Below, piece by piece: positions 1 through 11,350 of a stretch of DNA of 64,000 nt. Both the position numbers and the translations under genes were made by a program. This DNA is from Avena insularis (Eukaryota; Streptophyta; Magnoliopsida; Poales; Poaceae): positions 379,737,331 through 379,801,330 of the forward strand of contig CM042688.1 in the NCBI GenBank assembly GCA_023614405.1. The letters run 5' to 3'. Under the pieces are notes generated by a model that was not told the DNA's origin, made no database searches, and was given only the letters and a program-made list of their open reading frames with translations. The first letter of the stretch is position 1. Each line of letters begins with the position of its first letter.

Positions 1-15
1 GGAACTCACACGGTT

Positions 16-250
16 GGCGGTTTTATTTATTCAGGATCGTTGCAGCAATTACTAGTCGTGTAGATAATCATTACGATAAAATAAGCAATGGGCGTTTTAG
101 TTAACCATTCCGTTGTAGTTGCAACACTTACTAGTCGGATACAAATAGCATGAGATAACCCAAAACCCAGGTTGTTGGCACTTTTATTTAGCCATTCCGT
201 TGTGGTGAAGCTGATTACTAGTCATATCGGATACAAGTCAATTTATGACA
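16..250. repeat. Three imperfect tandem copies, about 75-86 bp
   Basis: Units begin near 16, 91 and 177. Each starts GGC(G/A)NTTTTA, continues with a CCATTCCGTTG-like block (more diverged in unit 1) and has a conserved TTACTAGTC about 35-40 bp in. The copies differ by many substitutions and small indels, so the duplication is old. It lies in the LTR-like region. Confidence 0.55.
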
Positions 251-1639
251 AGAACTTTAGTTATAGTTGTCTATGATCGTGCACCGTGCTCCAAGTCGTC
301 CATAACGCGGACACGGCTTCTCGAAAAGATTTAACCTGCGAGGTGCACCAAAGTATCCACAAGCACTTCACCCTTTTGCGGATCGGTTAACATACACCCA
401 TCGGTATGTCGGCGGGCCTAAGTCACGACGCTTCTGCACTCAAAGCATGCACGGGGCCACCCACTAAGTACACCCCACTGAAGTCGGCGGTCTCGAGACG
501 GACTTAGGGTTTGGTCGACGCAGGAACGACAACAAATCCCAAATCTGGACTGTCGACACCGCGAAACGTGTCCCGATCCTAAATAAAGCGATTGTGCTAT
601 CCATCGCAATTTAAATAAAGCAAGAAAGCATGGCATAGGTACAGGATAGTAAATAAAACCTCAAACTAGTTGTGGCCCCCAGACAATACTTTGAAATCAG
701 GTAATAATCAATGGGGCCCATATCTCCCACCGTGGTTAGCGCTCGATCTCTAACAGATGTCAAGAACTCGGGGTCCTACGGGACACAAGTGGGCGGTCGG
801 AAAACCAACATTATCTATCACCCACCGATGCCTCTGCTTACTTACTTCAATTTTAGTTGTTATACAGTAATTAAAGTGAACGAAAAGTAAAGCCATGATC
901 ATCTCCAACATTGAACATGCGGCACTTCTCCAACAGCTGTGGTACTTGACTACACGCAACAACACTTGAGCAAGCGACTACGACGCGCAAGTCCAACTAT
1001 CTACCAAACAACAGGTAATAGGATGTGTCCAAGGCAATATGAGGCTGCAAGGGATATCACGGGTACGAAAACTAGAGCAACGCAACACAGATAGCAATAG
1101 ATCAACAGGAGGGAATAAATACTATAAAAGTAAGATAGGTAGAAAGGGGGAGATGCTCGCCTGAAAACGTTGCCGAAGGTTCAACCGAAGAACGGGACGA
1201 AGCTCACATCAACTCAACGGCCTTATCCGCGAAGAAGCAAAACACTAGAATAAACACCGGATGCACTATTTAATACTACGGCAAAAGATCGGGCATGATG
1301 CATGCATGATGTATGACATGGCAAAGGTGCGATGCAATTAGGTCATATTAAGCGGAACCGGGGTCCGACAATTAAATATATGGTTCTATTTGTTTATATA
1401 CCCCGCAAATTAAATGTTGTAACAACAAGATAAAACATGGCATCGGTTCGCTACACCAATTTAAATGGAGTCCGGAATAAGACAAAGATATCCCGTGTAT
1501 AGACTCCATATTTAATTATGAGATGAATTGGCTTAATGCCCCCAAACCACAGACAAGTATGCATGCATGAACAATTTAATATGCATCAGTTGATAATGTA
1601 ATATTATAAAAATAGGGTCTCGGATAAAGGGGTCACACA

Positions 1640-2230
1640 TTAGGGGGTCTCGGCGATCTTGTTAGGGTTCGACGAACTTGGGCTCCGGGGGATTCGGGTC
1701 GGTCTCAGGGTCCAGGGTTCGACGGGTTCGGTCTCGGCGGGATCGTTCTCGCATCCGGACAGGACTTGGTGTGGCGTCGGGGACGCATCGGACTCTCCTT
1801 GGTCGGTGTCGAACTTGTCGTGGTGAAGATCTTGTCGGGTCCGCGTATCAGGTCGGTCTTGGCGTCCGGGATGAAGAACTTGGCGTTCTGCGTCGGTGTC
1901 CTTACCGTTCGGGTTCTCGAGCATCGCATCCGGGAAGGAGTACTTGTCGTTCAGGGTCTCGATGTCCGGGGTGAAGTACTTGGCGTTCCGCGGCGAAGTG
2001 CTTGACGTCATTTGGTTTCATGTCGACGGTCTTGGTGTCCTCGATGGAGAACTCGGTCTATCCGGGAGCGTTCTCGGGTCCCCGAGGAGAGCTTGGCGTT
2101 CCACGATGAGGTTACTAGCGGCCGTGTTGGAGATCCTGTCGGTCCTTCTACTGACCAGCACCAAAACATGACACATGGAGCAAACCCGCTGGTACTAGAG
2201 GTACCCTGAACTAGCACCAAACGCCACGGC
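1640..2230. repeat. Short-motif-rich degenerate region
   Basis: The octamer TTGGCGTC/TTGGCGTT recurs near 1859, 1880, 1980 and 2093, together with repeated GGTCTCGG and TCCGGG words. All six frames carry short open stretches, the usual result of this base composition, and I see no recognisable protein. It probably belongs to the surrounding LTR-like sequence. Confidence 0.3.
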
Positions 2231-2239
2231 AGCGGCAGA

Positions 2240-3420
2240 TGCATGCAGAGGACATGCGGCCTCGTGACAGGATGGCAGCGAGCTTGGGCACCGGACCGGC
2301 TGCAGGAGCTTGGCGGTGAGGTCGACGGTATACGGGCGCGCTCGAGGATGCGGGAGACGACGGCGGTTGAGGCCCGGCGGCCGGCGGAAGCCGGAGCAGA
2401 GAGGAAGGGGAGGGCGGCGGCTGCTCGGGGAGGAAGGGCGCGAGGTCGCCGGCGAGGCCGAGGCCGCTTGGGAGCTGCTGCTGGCCGGGCGGAGGAGGCG
2501 GGGCCGGAGAGCGGAAGGGATGCGAGGTGGGGGGTGGCGCGGAGGCGCGGGCGCGACGGCGCGGGACCGGCGAGAAGGGGGCCTCGCGGACTAGGGGCGG
2601 AGCGGCTGCCGGGGAGGAAGACGCGGGTGCGGGAGAGAGAGGCCGCGGGCGGCGGACGGCAGGAAGAACTCGAGGTGGCGACGGGGAAGCTCCGGCGGCG
2701 GCGCTCGGGGCGGAGCCGAGGAGAGGCGCGGGGTAGAGGAGGTGCTCGGGCCGGCGAGGGGACGCGCGGGGGAGGCTCCTGCGGAGGACGCTGGCGGGCG
2801 GCCGTCGAGGAGGGTGAGGGCGGAGCCCACCGGCGACGCGTCGCTGCCGGGCGGTGCACGCAGAGGGGAGGAGAGGCGGCCGGGACAGAGCTCGACAGCA
2901 GGGAGGGGGTCTTGGGGAGCACGGCGAGAAGGGGAGGCGCCGCGTCGGTGACGGGGTCCGTCGGCCGACGGAGGCGGGCTCGGGGACGCGGGGCGGCGAC
3001 CTGAGCGGGAGGAGGCGGCGGCTCGGGCGGAGGTGTTGCAGGCGGTGGGAGCGGCGGCAAGGGCGCGGAGGAGGATGCGGGCGAGGAGGAGGGCGGCCGG
3101 GAGGGGAAAAAGGGGCAGGCGTGCGGTGGCAGCGGAAAGACGCGTGGGGTGGTAGGAAGCAGGGGGTGGTGGGGGAGGTGGTGGGGCCCGCTGGGCTGGG
3201 GCGGGGCCAGGCGACAGGGAGGAGAGAGGGCGGGACCAGAAAGAAAAAGAGAGAGAGGCTGGGTGGGACCTGTGGCGTGGGCCTGGGAGAGAGAGGAGGT
3301 GGGAGAGGAAAGGAGAGTTGGGTGGTGAGGTGGCTTTGTTTGATTGGGTGGGAAAAGGGGCAGGGTGACGTGTCGACCAGGGATTGGAGGGGGTGAGGTG
3401 GAGAGGGGCTGGGTAGGTTA
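2240..3420. other. Very GC-rich, purine-skewed island
   Basis: The plus strand is packed with GGCGG, GGAGG and GGGG runs and the minus strand is correspondingly C-rich. Low-complexity proline/arginine/alanine-rich frames are therefore open on both strands at once, the longest being 350 codons at 2008-3060 minus. Several mutually overlapping open frames and no domain argue against a coding gene. Likely a leader/R-region-like part of the LTR sequence or a CpG island. Confidence 0.5.
3346..3365 (+). other. Possible G-quadruplex motif
   Basis: GGGTGGGAAAAGGGGCAGGG has four G runs with loops of 1, 4 and 2 bases, matching the usual G3+N1-7 rule. It lies at the edge of the GC-rich island. If the LTR is transcribed on the minus strand, the motif is on the non-transcript (template) strand. 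Confidence 0.45.
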
Positions 3421-3751
3421 GGTTGGGTAGAAAAAGGTTTTTAGGTTGGACCGATTTTATTCTGGGGGTGGTCGTCATCGAATAATCGCCTGCCTGACTC
3501 CCACTAAAATAATTAACTATTTTATTTATTTCAAACCGGGCTTTTGCAAACCGATAGCAGACAAAACAAAATATCCCGGCGACCCGGGTTAGAAGACAAA
3601 TTAGGTTTTCCGAAAATAGTTTTATGCAAGCAAATGAAGATGATGACGATGCTCAAATGCAATGTGGCATGATGACATGAGCATGCGGTCATGATGATGC
3701 AATGCACAAAAACAACGCGATTTTCTAGTAGTGGTTTTGCGGGATGCCACA

Positions 3752-4749
3752 TGAGGTGAGAGAGGAGATGGGTGTAACTAGGGTTAGATTAGATGAGGTG
3801 TTAGGTTTAGGGTTTTTGGGTTAGCTAGGTTAGAGAGAGGAGAGGGTGATGGCTTAGAGAGGAGGGATTAGAGAGAGGGTGATGGAAAAAGGGTGAGGTT
3901 GCAAGGTCAAAACAAAAGAATAGGACCAACATGAGTAGACTCTCAAAGATCCATGCTCCACTTCCAAAAATACAAGAAAAACCAAAGGAGGGGATGATGT
4001 TGAGATTTGCATGGCCCATGCATGAATAGTAGATGCCACATTTAATTTTGTGAGAACAAAATTAAATGCCATGGCATTTATTTCCATGTATCCCCAAATA
4101 TGGAATAAAGGTCAAGCAAAAGGAATTAAAGTAGGTCCCATGTGGAGTAGAGGGAGATGATCATATTTGAACATAATTGGGACTTGCTAGTGTGTATATT
4201 CCACTAGATGTTTAATAGTCTCAAAAATATTCCAACATGAGCATACATTCATAATAATCCATATGGAAACTAGAAAAAGGGGTTCCACTCACAAAGCATG
4301 CAAAGGTGGCTCCACATATTAATAATGTGGAAACAACATGATGCTAGTGTGAGGGCATGTGGAAGGTAGAAGTGGATCCATCCCAACCCACATGAGCTAG
4401 ATTTAAATGCCAAAGGAAAAGAATTACAAGCTCATGGGTTATTGGAATGGTGGAAGTATAAGGTGGTGACAAAGAGAGGTGGTGGAATTGGAATAAAAGA
4501 TATGCCCCCAACTCAACTTGGGCATTAAACAATATATCAATAACCAAATACAATATCAAGAGTCAAATACAATTTACAATGCATATGAGGGAAGAACCAA
4601 AGAAAGAGGGTTTTATATGATGCTCAAATGCAAGGTGGCATGATGACATGAGCATGATATGATTATGATGCAACAATTATATATAGGAAGTAGCCATTAT
4701 ATAGACTAGGCTAGTAGCATTACAATTGTTAGACAATTGGGATGCTACA
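3752..4749 (-). mobile_element. LTR (about 1 kb) abutting the satellite
   Basis: On the minus strand it starts TGTAGCATCCC at 4749 and can end in CA at 3752, giving a 998-bp TG...CA unit. No protein is encoded. Its first 130 bases resemble the first 110 bases of the neighbouring LTR-like sequence (the motif GCTCATGTCATCATGCCAC is in both, near 3665-3685 and 4630-4650), so the two are related. The satellite begins at the very next base, which suggests insertion into satellite DNA. No matching target duplication was found at 3747-3751 versus 4750-4754, so the left boundary or intactness is uncertain. Confidence 0.5.
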
Positions 4750-7510
4750 TAAACCACCACTAGTGTCATTGCATGTTTGTTCTTTTCCTAAACCACAACT
4801 AGAATCATTGCATGTTTGTACTTTTCATAAACCACATGAATCCACCAGTATCATTGCATGTGTGTTCTTTTCCTAAACCTCCACTAGATTCATTGCATGT
4901 GTGTTCTTTCCATAAATCACATGGATCCACCAGAGTCATTTGCATGTGTATTCTATTCATTAACCACGACCAGTGTCATTGCATGTGTGTTCCTTTCCTA
5001 AACCACATGGATCCACCAGTGACATTCCATGTTTTTGCATATGTGTTCTTTTCCTAATCTACCACTAGTGTAATTGCATATGTGGTCTTTTCCTAAACCA
5101 CCACTAGTATCATTACATGTGTGTTCTTTTCATTAACCTCTTGGATCCACCAGAGTCATTGCATGTGTGTTCTTTTCATAAACCACAACTATAGTCATTG
5201 CATGTTTGTTCTTTTCATAAACCACATGGAACCACAACTAGATTCATTCCATGTGTGTTATTTTCATAAACCACCACCAGTGTCATTCCACGTGTGCTCT
5301 TTCCATAAACCACATGGATCCACAAGAGTCATTTCCATGTGTGTTCTTTTCATTAATCACCACCAGTGTCATTGCATGTGTGTTCCTTTCCTAAACCACA
5401 TGGATCCACCAGTGTCATTGCATGTCTTTCTATGTGTGTTCTTTTCCTAAACCACCACTAGTGTCATTGTATGTGTGTTCTTTTCCTAAACCACCAATAG
5501 TGTCACTGCATGTGTGTTTTCTTTTCATAAACCACTTGGATCCACCAGAGTCATTGCATGTGTGTTCTTTTCATAAACCACAACTATAGCCATTGCATGT
5601 TTGTTCTTTTCATAAACCACATGGAACCACAACTAGAGTCATTGAATGTGTGTTCCTTTCATAAACCACCACTAGTGTCATTGCATGTGTGTTCTTTCCA
5701 TAAACCACATGGATCCACCAGAGTCATTTGCATGTGTGTTATTTTCAATGACCACCACAGGTGTCATTGCATGTCTTTGCATGTATGTTCTTTTCCTAAA
5801 CCACCTCTAGTGTCATTGCATGTGTGTTATTTTACTAAACCCCATAGATCCACTAGTGTCAATGGATGTGTGTCTTTTTCATAAACCACCACTAGAGTCA
5901 TTGCTTGTTTGTCCTTTTCCTAAATCACAACTAGAGACATTGCATGTGAGTTCTTTTCCTAAACCACCACTAGAGTCATTGAATGTTTGTTCTTTTCATA
6001 AACCACATGGATCCACTAGTGTCATTGCATGTGTGTTCTTTTCATAAACCACCGCTATATTCATTGCATGTGTGTTCTTTCCATAAACCACATGGATCCA
6101 CCAGAGTATTTTTAATGTGTGTTCTTTTCATTAACCACCACCAGTGTCATTGCATGTGTGTTACTTTCCTAAACCGCATGGATCCACCAGTGTCATTCCA
6201 TGTGTGTTCTTTTCCTAAACCACCACTATTGTCATTCCATGTGCGTTATTTCACTAAACCACATGGATCCACCAGGGTCATTGCATGTGTGTTCTTTTCA
6301 TAAACCACCGCTAGATTCATTGCATGTGTGTTCTTTCCATAAACCACATGGATCCACCAGAGTATTTTTAATGTGTGTTCTTTTCATTAACCACCACCAG
6401 TGTCATTGCATGTGTGTTACTTTCCTAAACCGCATGGATCCACCATGTCATTCCATGTGTGTTCTTTTCCTAAACCACCACTATTGTCATTCCATGTGCG
6501 TTATTTCACTAAACCACATGGATCCACTAGTGTCATTGCATGTGTGTTCTTTTCATAAACCACCGCTAGATTCATTGCATGTGTGTTCTTTCCATAAACC
6601 ACATGGATCCACCAGAGTATTTTTAATGTGTGTTCTTTTCCTAAACCACCACTATTGTCATTCCATGTGCGTTATTTCACTAAACCACATGGATCCACCA
6701 GGGTCATTGCATGTGTGTTCTTTTCATAAACCACCACTAGATTCATTGCATGTGTGTTCTTTCCATAAACCACATGGATCCACCAGTCATTTGCATGTGT
6801 GTTCTTTTCATTAACCACCACCAGTGTCATTGCGTGTGTGTTCCTTTCCTAAACCACATGGATCCACCAGTGTCATTGCATGTATTTGCATAAGTCTTCT
6901 TTTCCTAAACTACAACTAGTGTCATTGCATGTGTGTTCTTTTCCTAAACCACCAGTAGTGTCATTGCATGTGTGTTCTTTTCATTAACCACTTGGATCCA
7001 CCAGAGTCATTGCATGTGTGTTCTTTTCATAAACCACAACTATAGTCATTGCATGTTTGTTCTTTTCATAAACCACATGGAACCACAACTAGAGTCATTG
7101 CTTGTGTGTTCTTTTCATAAACCACCACCAGTGGCATTACATGTGTGTTCTTTTCATAAACCAAATGGATCCACCAGAGTCATTTGAATGTGTGTTCTTT
7201 TCATTAACCACCACTAGCGTCATTGCATGTGTGTTCCTTTCCTAAACCACATGGATCCACAAGTGTCATTGCATGTCTTTCTCTATGTGTTCTTTTCCTA
7301 AAGCACCACTAGTGTCATTGTATGTGTGTTCTTTTCCTAAACTACCACTAGTGTCAGTGCATGTGTGTTCCTTTCATAAACCACTTGGATCCACCAGAGT
7401 CATTGCACGTGTGTTGTTTCCATAAACCACAACTATAGTCATTGCATGTTTTTTCTTTTCATGAACCACATGGAACCACAACTAGAGTCATTGCATGTGT
7501 GTTCCTTTCA
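4750..7510. repeat. Higher-order repeat, copy 1 (2761 bp)
   Basis: Landmarks at 4771, 5121, 5558, 5820, 5983 and 6200 recur exactly 2761 bp later (7532, 7882, 8319, 8581, 8744, 8961). Inside, a local unit starting at ACCGCTA(T/G) occurs at 6051, 6307 and 6562, with a related ACCACTAGA at 6733 (steps 256, 255, 171 bp). Copy 2 has only two of these units, which accounts for its shorter length. Confidence 0.85.
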
Positions 7511-9847
7511 TAAACCACCACTAGTGTCATTGCATGTTTGTTCTTTTCCTAAACCATAACTAGAATCATTGCATGTTTGTACTTTTCATAAACCACATGG
7601 ATCCACCAGTATCATTGCATGTGTGATCTTTTCCTAAACCTCCACTAGATTCATTGCATGTGTGTTCTTTCCATAAATCACATGGATCCACCAGAGTCAT
7701 TTGCATGTGTATTCTGTTCATTAACGACGACCAGTGTCATTGCATGTGTGTTCCTTTCCTAAACCACATGGATCCACCAGTGACATTCCATGTTTTTGCA
7801 TATGTGTTCTTTTCCTAATCTACCACTAGTGTAATTGCATATGTAGTCTTTTCCTAAACCACCACTAGTATCATTACATGTGTGTTCTTTTCATTAACCA
7901 CTTGGATCCACCAGAGTCATTGCATGTGTGTTCTTTTCATAAACCACAACTATAGTCATTGCATGTTTGTTCTTTTCATAAACCACATGGAACCACAACT
8001 AGAGTCATTCCATGTGTGTTATTTTCATAAACCACCACCAGTGTCATTCCACGTGTTCTCTTTCCATAAACCACATGGATCCACAAGAGTCATTTCCATG
8101 TGTGTTCTTTTCATTAATCACCACCAGTGTCATTGCATGTGTGTTCCTTTCCTAAACCACATGGATCCACAAGTGTCATTGCATGTCTTTCTATGTGTGT
8201 TCTTTTCCTAAACCACCACTAGTGTCATTGTATGTGTGTTCTTTTTCTAAACCACCAATAGTGTCACTGCATGTGTGTTTTCTTTTCATAAACCACTTGG
8301 ATCCACCAGAGTCATTGCATGTGTGTTCTTTTCATAAACCACAACTATAGCCATTGCATGTTTGTTCTTTTCATAAACCACATGGAACCACAACTAGAGT
8401 CATTGAATGTGTGTTCCTTTCATAAACCACCACTAGTCTCATTGCATGTGTGTTCTTTCCATAAACCACATGGATCCACCAGAGTCATTTGCATGTGTGT
8501 TATTTTCAATGACCACCACCGGTGTCATTGCATGTCTTTGCATGTATGTTCTTTTCCTAAACCACCTCTAGTGCCATTGCATGTGTGTTATTTTACTAAA
8601 CCACATAGATCCACTAGTGTCAATGGATGTGTGTCTTTTTCATAAACCACCACTAGAGTCATTGCTTGTTTGTCCTTTTCCTAAATCACAACTAGAGACA
8701 TTGCATGTCAGTTGTTTTCCTAAACCACCACTAGAGTCATTGAATGTTTGTTCTTTTCATAAACCACATGGATCCACTAGTGTCATTGCATGTGTGTTCT
8801 TTTCAGAAACCACCGCTAGATTCATTGCATGTGTGTTCTTTCCATAAACCACATGGATCCACTAGAGTATTTTTAATGTGTGTTCTTTTCATTAACCACC
8901 ACCAGTGTCATTGCATGTGTGTTACGTTCCTAAACCGCATGGATCCACCAGTGTCATTGCATGTGTGTTCTTTTCCTAAACCACCACTATTGTCATTCCA
9001 TGTGCGTTATTTTACTAAACCACATGGATCCACCAGGGTCATTACATGTGTGTTCTGTTCATAAACCACCACTAGATTCATTGCATGTGTGTTCTTTCCA
9101 TAAACCACATCGATCCACCAGAGTCATTTGCATGTGTGTTCTTTTCATTAACCACCACCAGTGTCATTGCGTGTGTGTTCCTTTCATAACCCACATGGAT
9201 CCACCAGTGTCATTGCATGTATTTGCATAAGTCTTCTTTTCCTAAACTACCATTAGTGTCATTGCATGTGTGTTCTTTTCCTAAACCACCAGTAGTGTCA
9301 TTGCATGTGTGTTCTTTTCATTAACCACTTGGATCCACCAGAGTCATTGCATGTGTGTTCTTTTCATAAACCACAACTATAGTCATTGCATGTTTGTTCT
9401 TTTCATAAACCACATGGAACCACAACTACAGTCATTGCTTGTGTGTTCTTTTCATAAACCACCACCAGTGGCATTCCATGTGTGTTCTTTTCATAAACCA
9501 AATGGATCCACCAGAGTCATTTGCATGTGTGTTCTTTTCATTAACCACCACTAGAGTCATTGCATGTGTGTTCCTTTCCTAAACCACATGGATCCACAAG
9601 TGTCATTGCATGTCTTTCTCTGTGTGTTCTTTTCCTAAAGCACCACTAGTGTCATTGTATGTGTGTTCTTTTCCTAAACCACCACTAGTGTCAGTGCATG
9701 TGTGTTCTTTTCATAAACCACTTGGATCCACCAGAGTCATTGCACGTGTGTTGTTTTCATAAACCACAACTATAGTCATTGCATGTTTGTTCTTTTCATA
9801 AACCACATGGAACCACAACTAGAGTCATTGCATGTGTGTTCCTTTCA
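7511..9847. repeat. Higher-order repeat, copy 2 (2337 bp)
   Basis: Parallel to 4750-7510 and 424 bp shorter, because the local 256-bp unit is present twice (8812, 9068) rather than four times. A third, partial copy begins at 9848 (landmark 9869 matches 7532) and is cut by the retrotransposon at 10120. Differences from copy 1 are scattered single bases. Confidence 0.85.
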
Positions 9848-10115
9848 TAAACCACCACTAGTGTCATTGCATGTTTGTTCTTTTCCTAAACCATAACTAG
9901 AGTCATTGCATGTTTGTTCCTTTCATAAACCACATGGATCCACCCGTATCATTGCATGTGTGTTCTTTTCCTAAACCACCACTAGATTCATTACATGTGT
10001 GTTCTTTCCATAAACCACATGGATCCAACAGAGTCATTTGCATGTGTGTTCTTTTCATTAACCACCACCAGTGTCATTCCATGTGTGTTTCTTTCCTAAA
10101 CCACATGGATCCACC

Positions 10116-10120
10116 AGTGT
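10116..10120. repeat. Left target-site duplication AGTGT
   Basis: AGTGT here and at 24483-24487 flank the Gypsy element. Joining the flanks over one copy restores a normal satellite monomer (CCACCAGTGTCATTGCATG), which confirms both ends. Confidence 0.9.
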
Positions 10121-10839
10121 TGTCATTGTATTGGGAACAACGGTACAAAAGAAGGTTAGATAGAGGTGCGGGGACTAGCAAGGAAGCTCTCGATGGCGTC
10201 CGCAGGCGGGATTGGATACGAGCAAGTGTAGCGAGACACAAAAAGTACCCAGGTTCAGAGCCCTCGTGGTGAGGTAAAGCTCCTACTCCTTCCGGTCTGA
10301 CTATTAGTACTATACGGGATACAATCGCTCCTCGATATGTATCTTCTATCGACCTCCTTAAATGCACTAAGACCAACCCTTGCTACGAGAGCGTTGCCTC
10401 TCCTTATATAGGCAGAGAGGCAACGGTCTGACTGGCCAGTCCGGCTGGTGGGCCCCAGCCGGTTGGTCGTCTACAGTATCCGGTACACTTATATCGCATT
10501 AGGGTACATGCGGTAGGGTCGTCGTGGGTACAGTGAACTCCGTCGAGCCTCACATCGATTCGCTACCGTCTCGCGCCACCCAAAGAAAGTCTTCGTATGG
10601 CCGTAGAAGCGAAGTCTTGTCATCATACCGCGCACTGTGTAGTACGTCGCTCTATCCTCTTGATTGAGTCCGGCTACACTAGTATCGCCGGTCCCATGCC
10701 TTGCTGCTCCTCGTGGTTCCGGCTACCGTGAAGCAGCCGACATGACCTGCCCATGTCCGGCTGCGCTTAGCCAGCCGGACACGAACCGACTGCCATAGTT
10801 CTTGTCTGGTTGGGGTATCCGGAGGTCATCCCCCTAACA
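10121..10839 (-). repeat. 3' LTR of the Gypsy element
   Basis: The minus-strand LTR starts TGTTAGGGGGATGACC at 10839 and ends in TGACA at 10121. It is 719 bp and parallel to 23737-24482. It lacks about 14 bp near 10445 that the other LTR has (CAGGTCCCATAGGC), and carries many substitutions. Its outer end has extra bases (plus TGTCAT before TGTATTGGG) compared with the inner end of the 5' LTR. Confidence 0.9.
10401..10410 (-). promoter_or_regulatory. LTR TATA box
   Basis: On the minus strand TATATAAGGA sits in a conserved context, GCCTATATAAGGAGAGGC, that is also present in the other LTR. It is the likely core promoter of the element. Confidence 0.65.
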
Positions 10840-10856
10840 ATAGCCCCTGAGCGCGT
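10840..10856 (-). other. Polypurine tract of the Gypsy element
   Basis: On the minus strand CTCAGGGGCTATTG lies immediately before the 3' LTR start. A purine-rich block here is expected as the plus-strand DNA primer. It is short and imperfect. Confidence 0.5.
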
Positions 10857-11350
10857 GTAGATTTCGCCCTTAGGTGAAATGTGCGCGTGCTCCTCTCCAA
10901 CTTTGAAATTTCTGGCGAGCTACATCTGGTGGCTGCGCTGCCCGTGACATTAGTGCTGACGCCGGCCACGCGCGCACGCGCCATCATTGCACTGCAGTGA
11001 GCAGTGTAACGTCCCGTCACACATCGCCTCGGGAAACTGCCGCCTGCCTCTTCGATTTCTGCTCCGGGATCTTCTGCGCATCCGACGCCTAGACAAAGTA
11101 TCATGTGCGGTGGGGACGGTGGGGTAAGGCTAGATGGGCATCGCGTGGCACCGCGGATGGTTGCGCTTCCAGGCCTTTAAAAGGTCGCTCGGGGGAGGGC
11201 AGTTCTTTCTTCCGCTTGGTGCCTCCCCAGTTCTCCCCTATGCCTTTGCCTTCCTCGCTATGCTCCGCTTGCTCCTGTCGCTGTAGTTCGCTGCACCACC
11301 CATTTAAAGTCGTCGGAGAAACGGGCCACCGCCACTCCTCAATCGGTGCG
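10857..11350 (+). other. Upstream region of the antisense gene
   Basis: This lies between the polypurine tract and the first ATG of the antisense gene. It is GC-rich with no open frame of note. It holds a TATA-like TTTAAAAGG at 11176 and a pyrimidine-rich stretch (about 11205-11260) that may be the transcript leader. Such antisense genes are thought to have their own promoter; none is proven here. Confidence 0.4.
11176..11183 (+). promoter_or_regulatory. Candidate TATA box of the antisense gene
   Basis: TTTAAAAG within GGCCTTTAAAAGGTCGC, about 175 bp upstream of the ATG at 11351. The GC-rich surroundings make it stand out. Confidence 0.4.

Larger units (their letters stand above)
1..3751 (-). 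mobile_element. LTR-like retrotransposon sequence, left end outside window
   Basis: On the minus strand this stretch begins at 3751 with TGTGGCATCCCGC, a typical LTR-type TG start, and runs left out of the window. It contains no reading frame resembling gag, pol or a host protein. It is a mosaic: AT-rich parts with many TTTATT motifs (1-1640), a motif-rich part (1640-2230), a very GC-rich part (2240-3420) and an AT-rich part near the right end. Long, gene-free, GC-skewed LTRs of this kind are common in Triticeae Gypsy elements (family knowledge); that all 3.7 kb is a single LTR is inference. No second LTR, primer site or target duplication can be seen. Confidence 0.45.
4750..10120. repeat. 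Satellite block 1 (39/46-bp monomers)
   Basis: Tandem monomers share GTCATTGCATGTGTGTTCTT. Type A is 39 bp and has AAACCACCACTAG (SpeI-like ACTAGT when followed by T). Type B is 46 bp with AAACCACATGGATCCACCAG, or 47 bp when the tail reads CATTTGCATG. A 49-bp relative has ATGGAACCACAACTAG. Some units carry a 10-bp internal duplication (GCATGTCTTTGCATGT). A and B often alternate, giving 85-95 bp dimers. The right edge at 10120 is the insertion point of the Gypsy element, and the array resumes at 24483. Confidence 0.95.

Noticed and set aside
2008..3060. 350-codon proline/arginine-rich frame on the minus strand
   Set aside because: The GC-rich island is open in several frames on both strands at once. 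The peptide is low complexity without a domain, and the region lies in LTR-like sequence.
6200..6814. Repeat-peptide reading frames in the satellite (up to 204 codons, units like SLHVCSFHKPPLD)
   Set aside because: The 39-bp monomer is 13 codons and lacks stops in one frame, so open stretches are automatic. The 46-47 bp monomers shift the frame, frames end at random, and the same DNA reads as different peptides in other frames. No start context, splice sites or conservation pattern supports coding.
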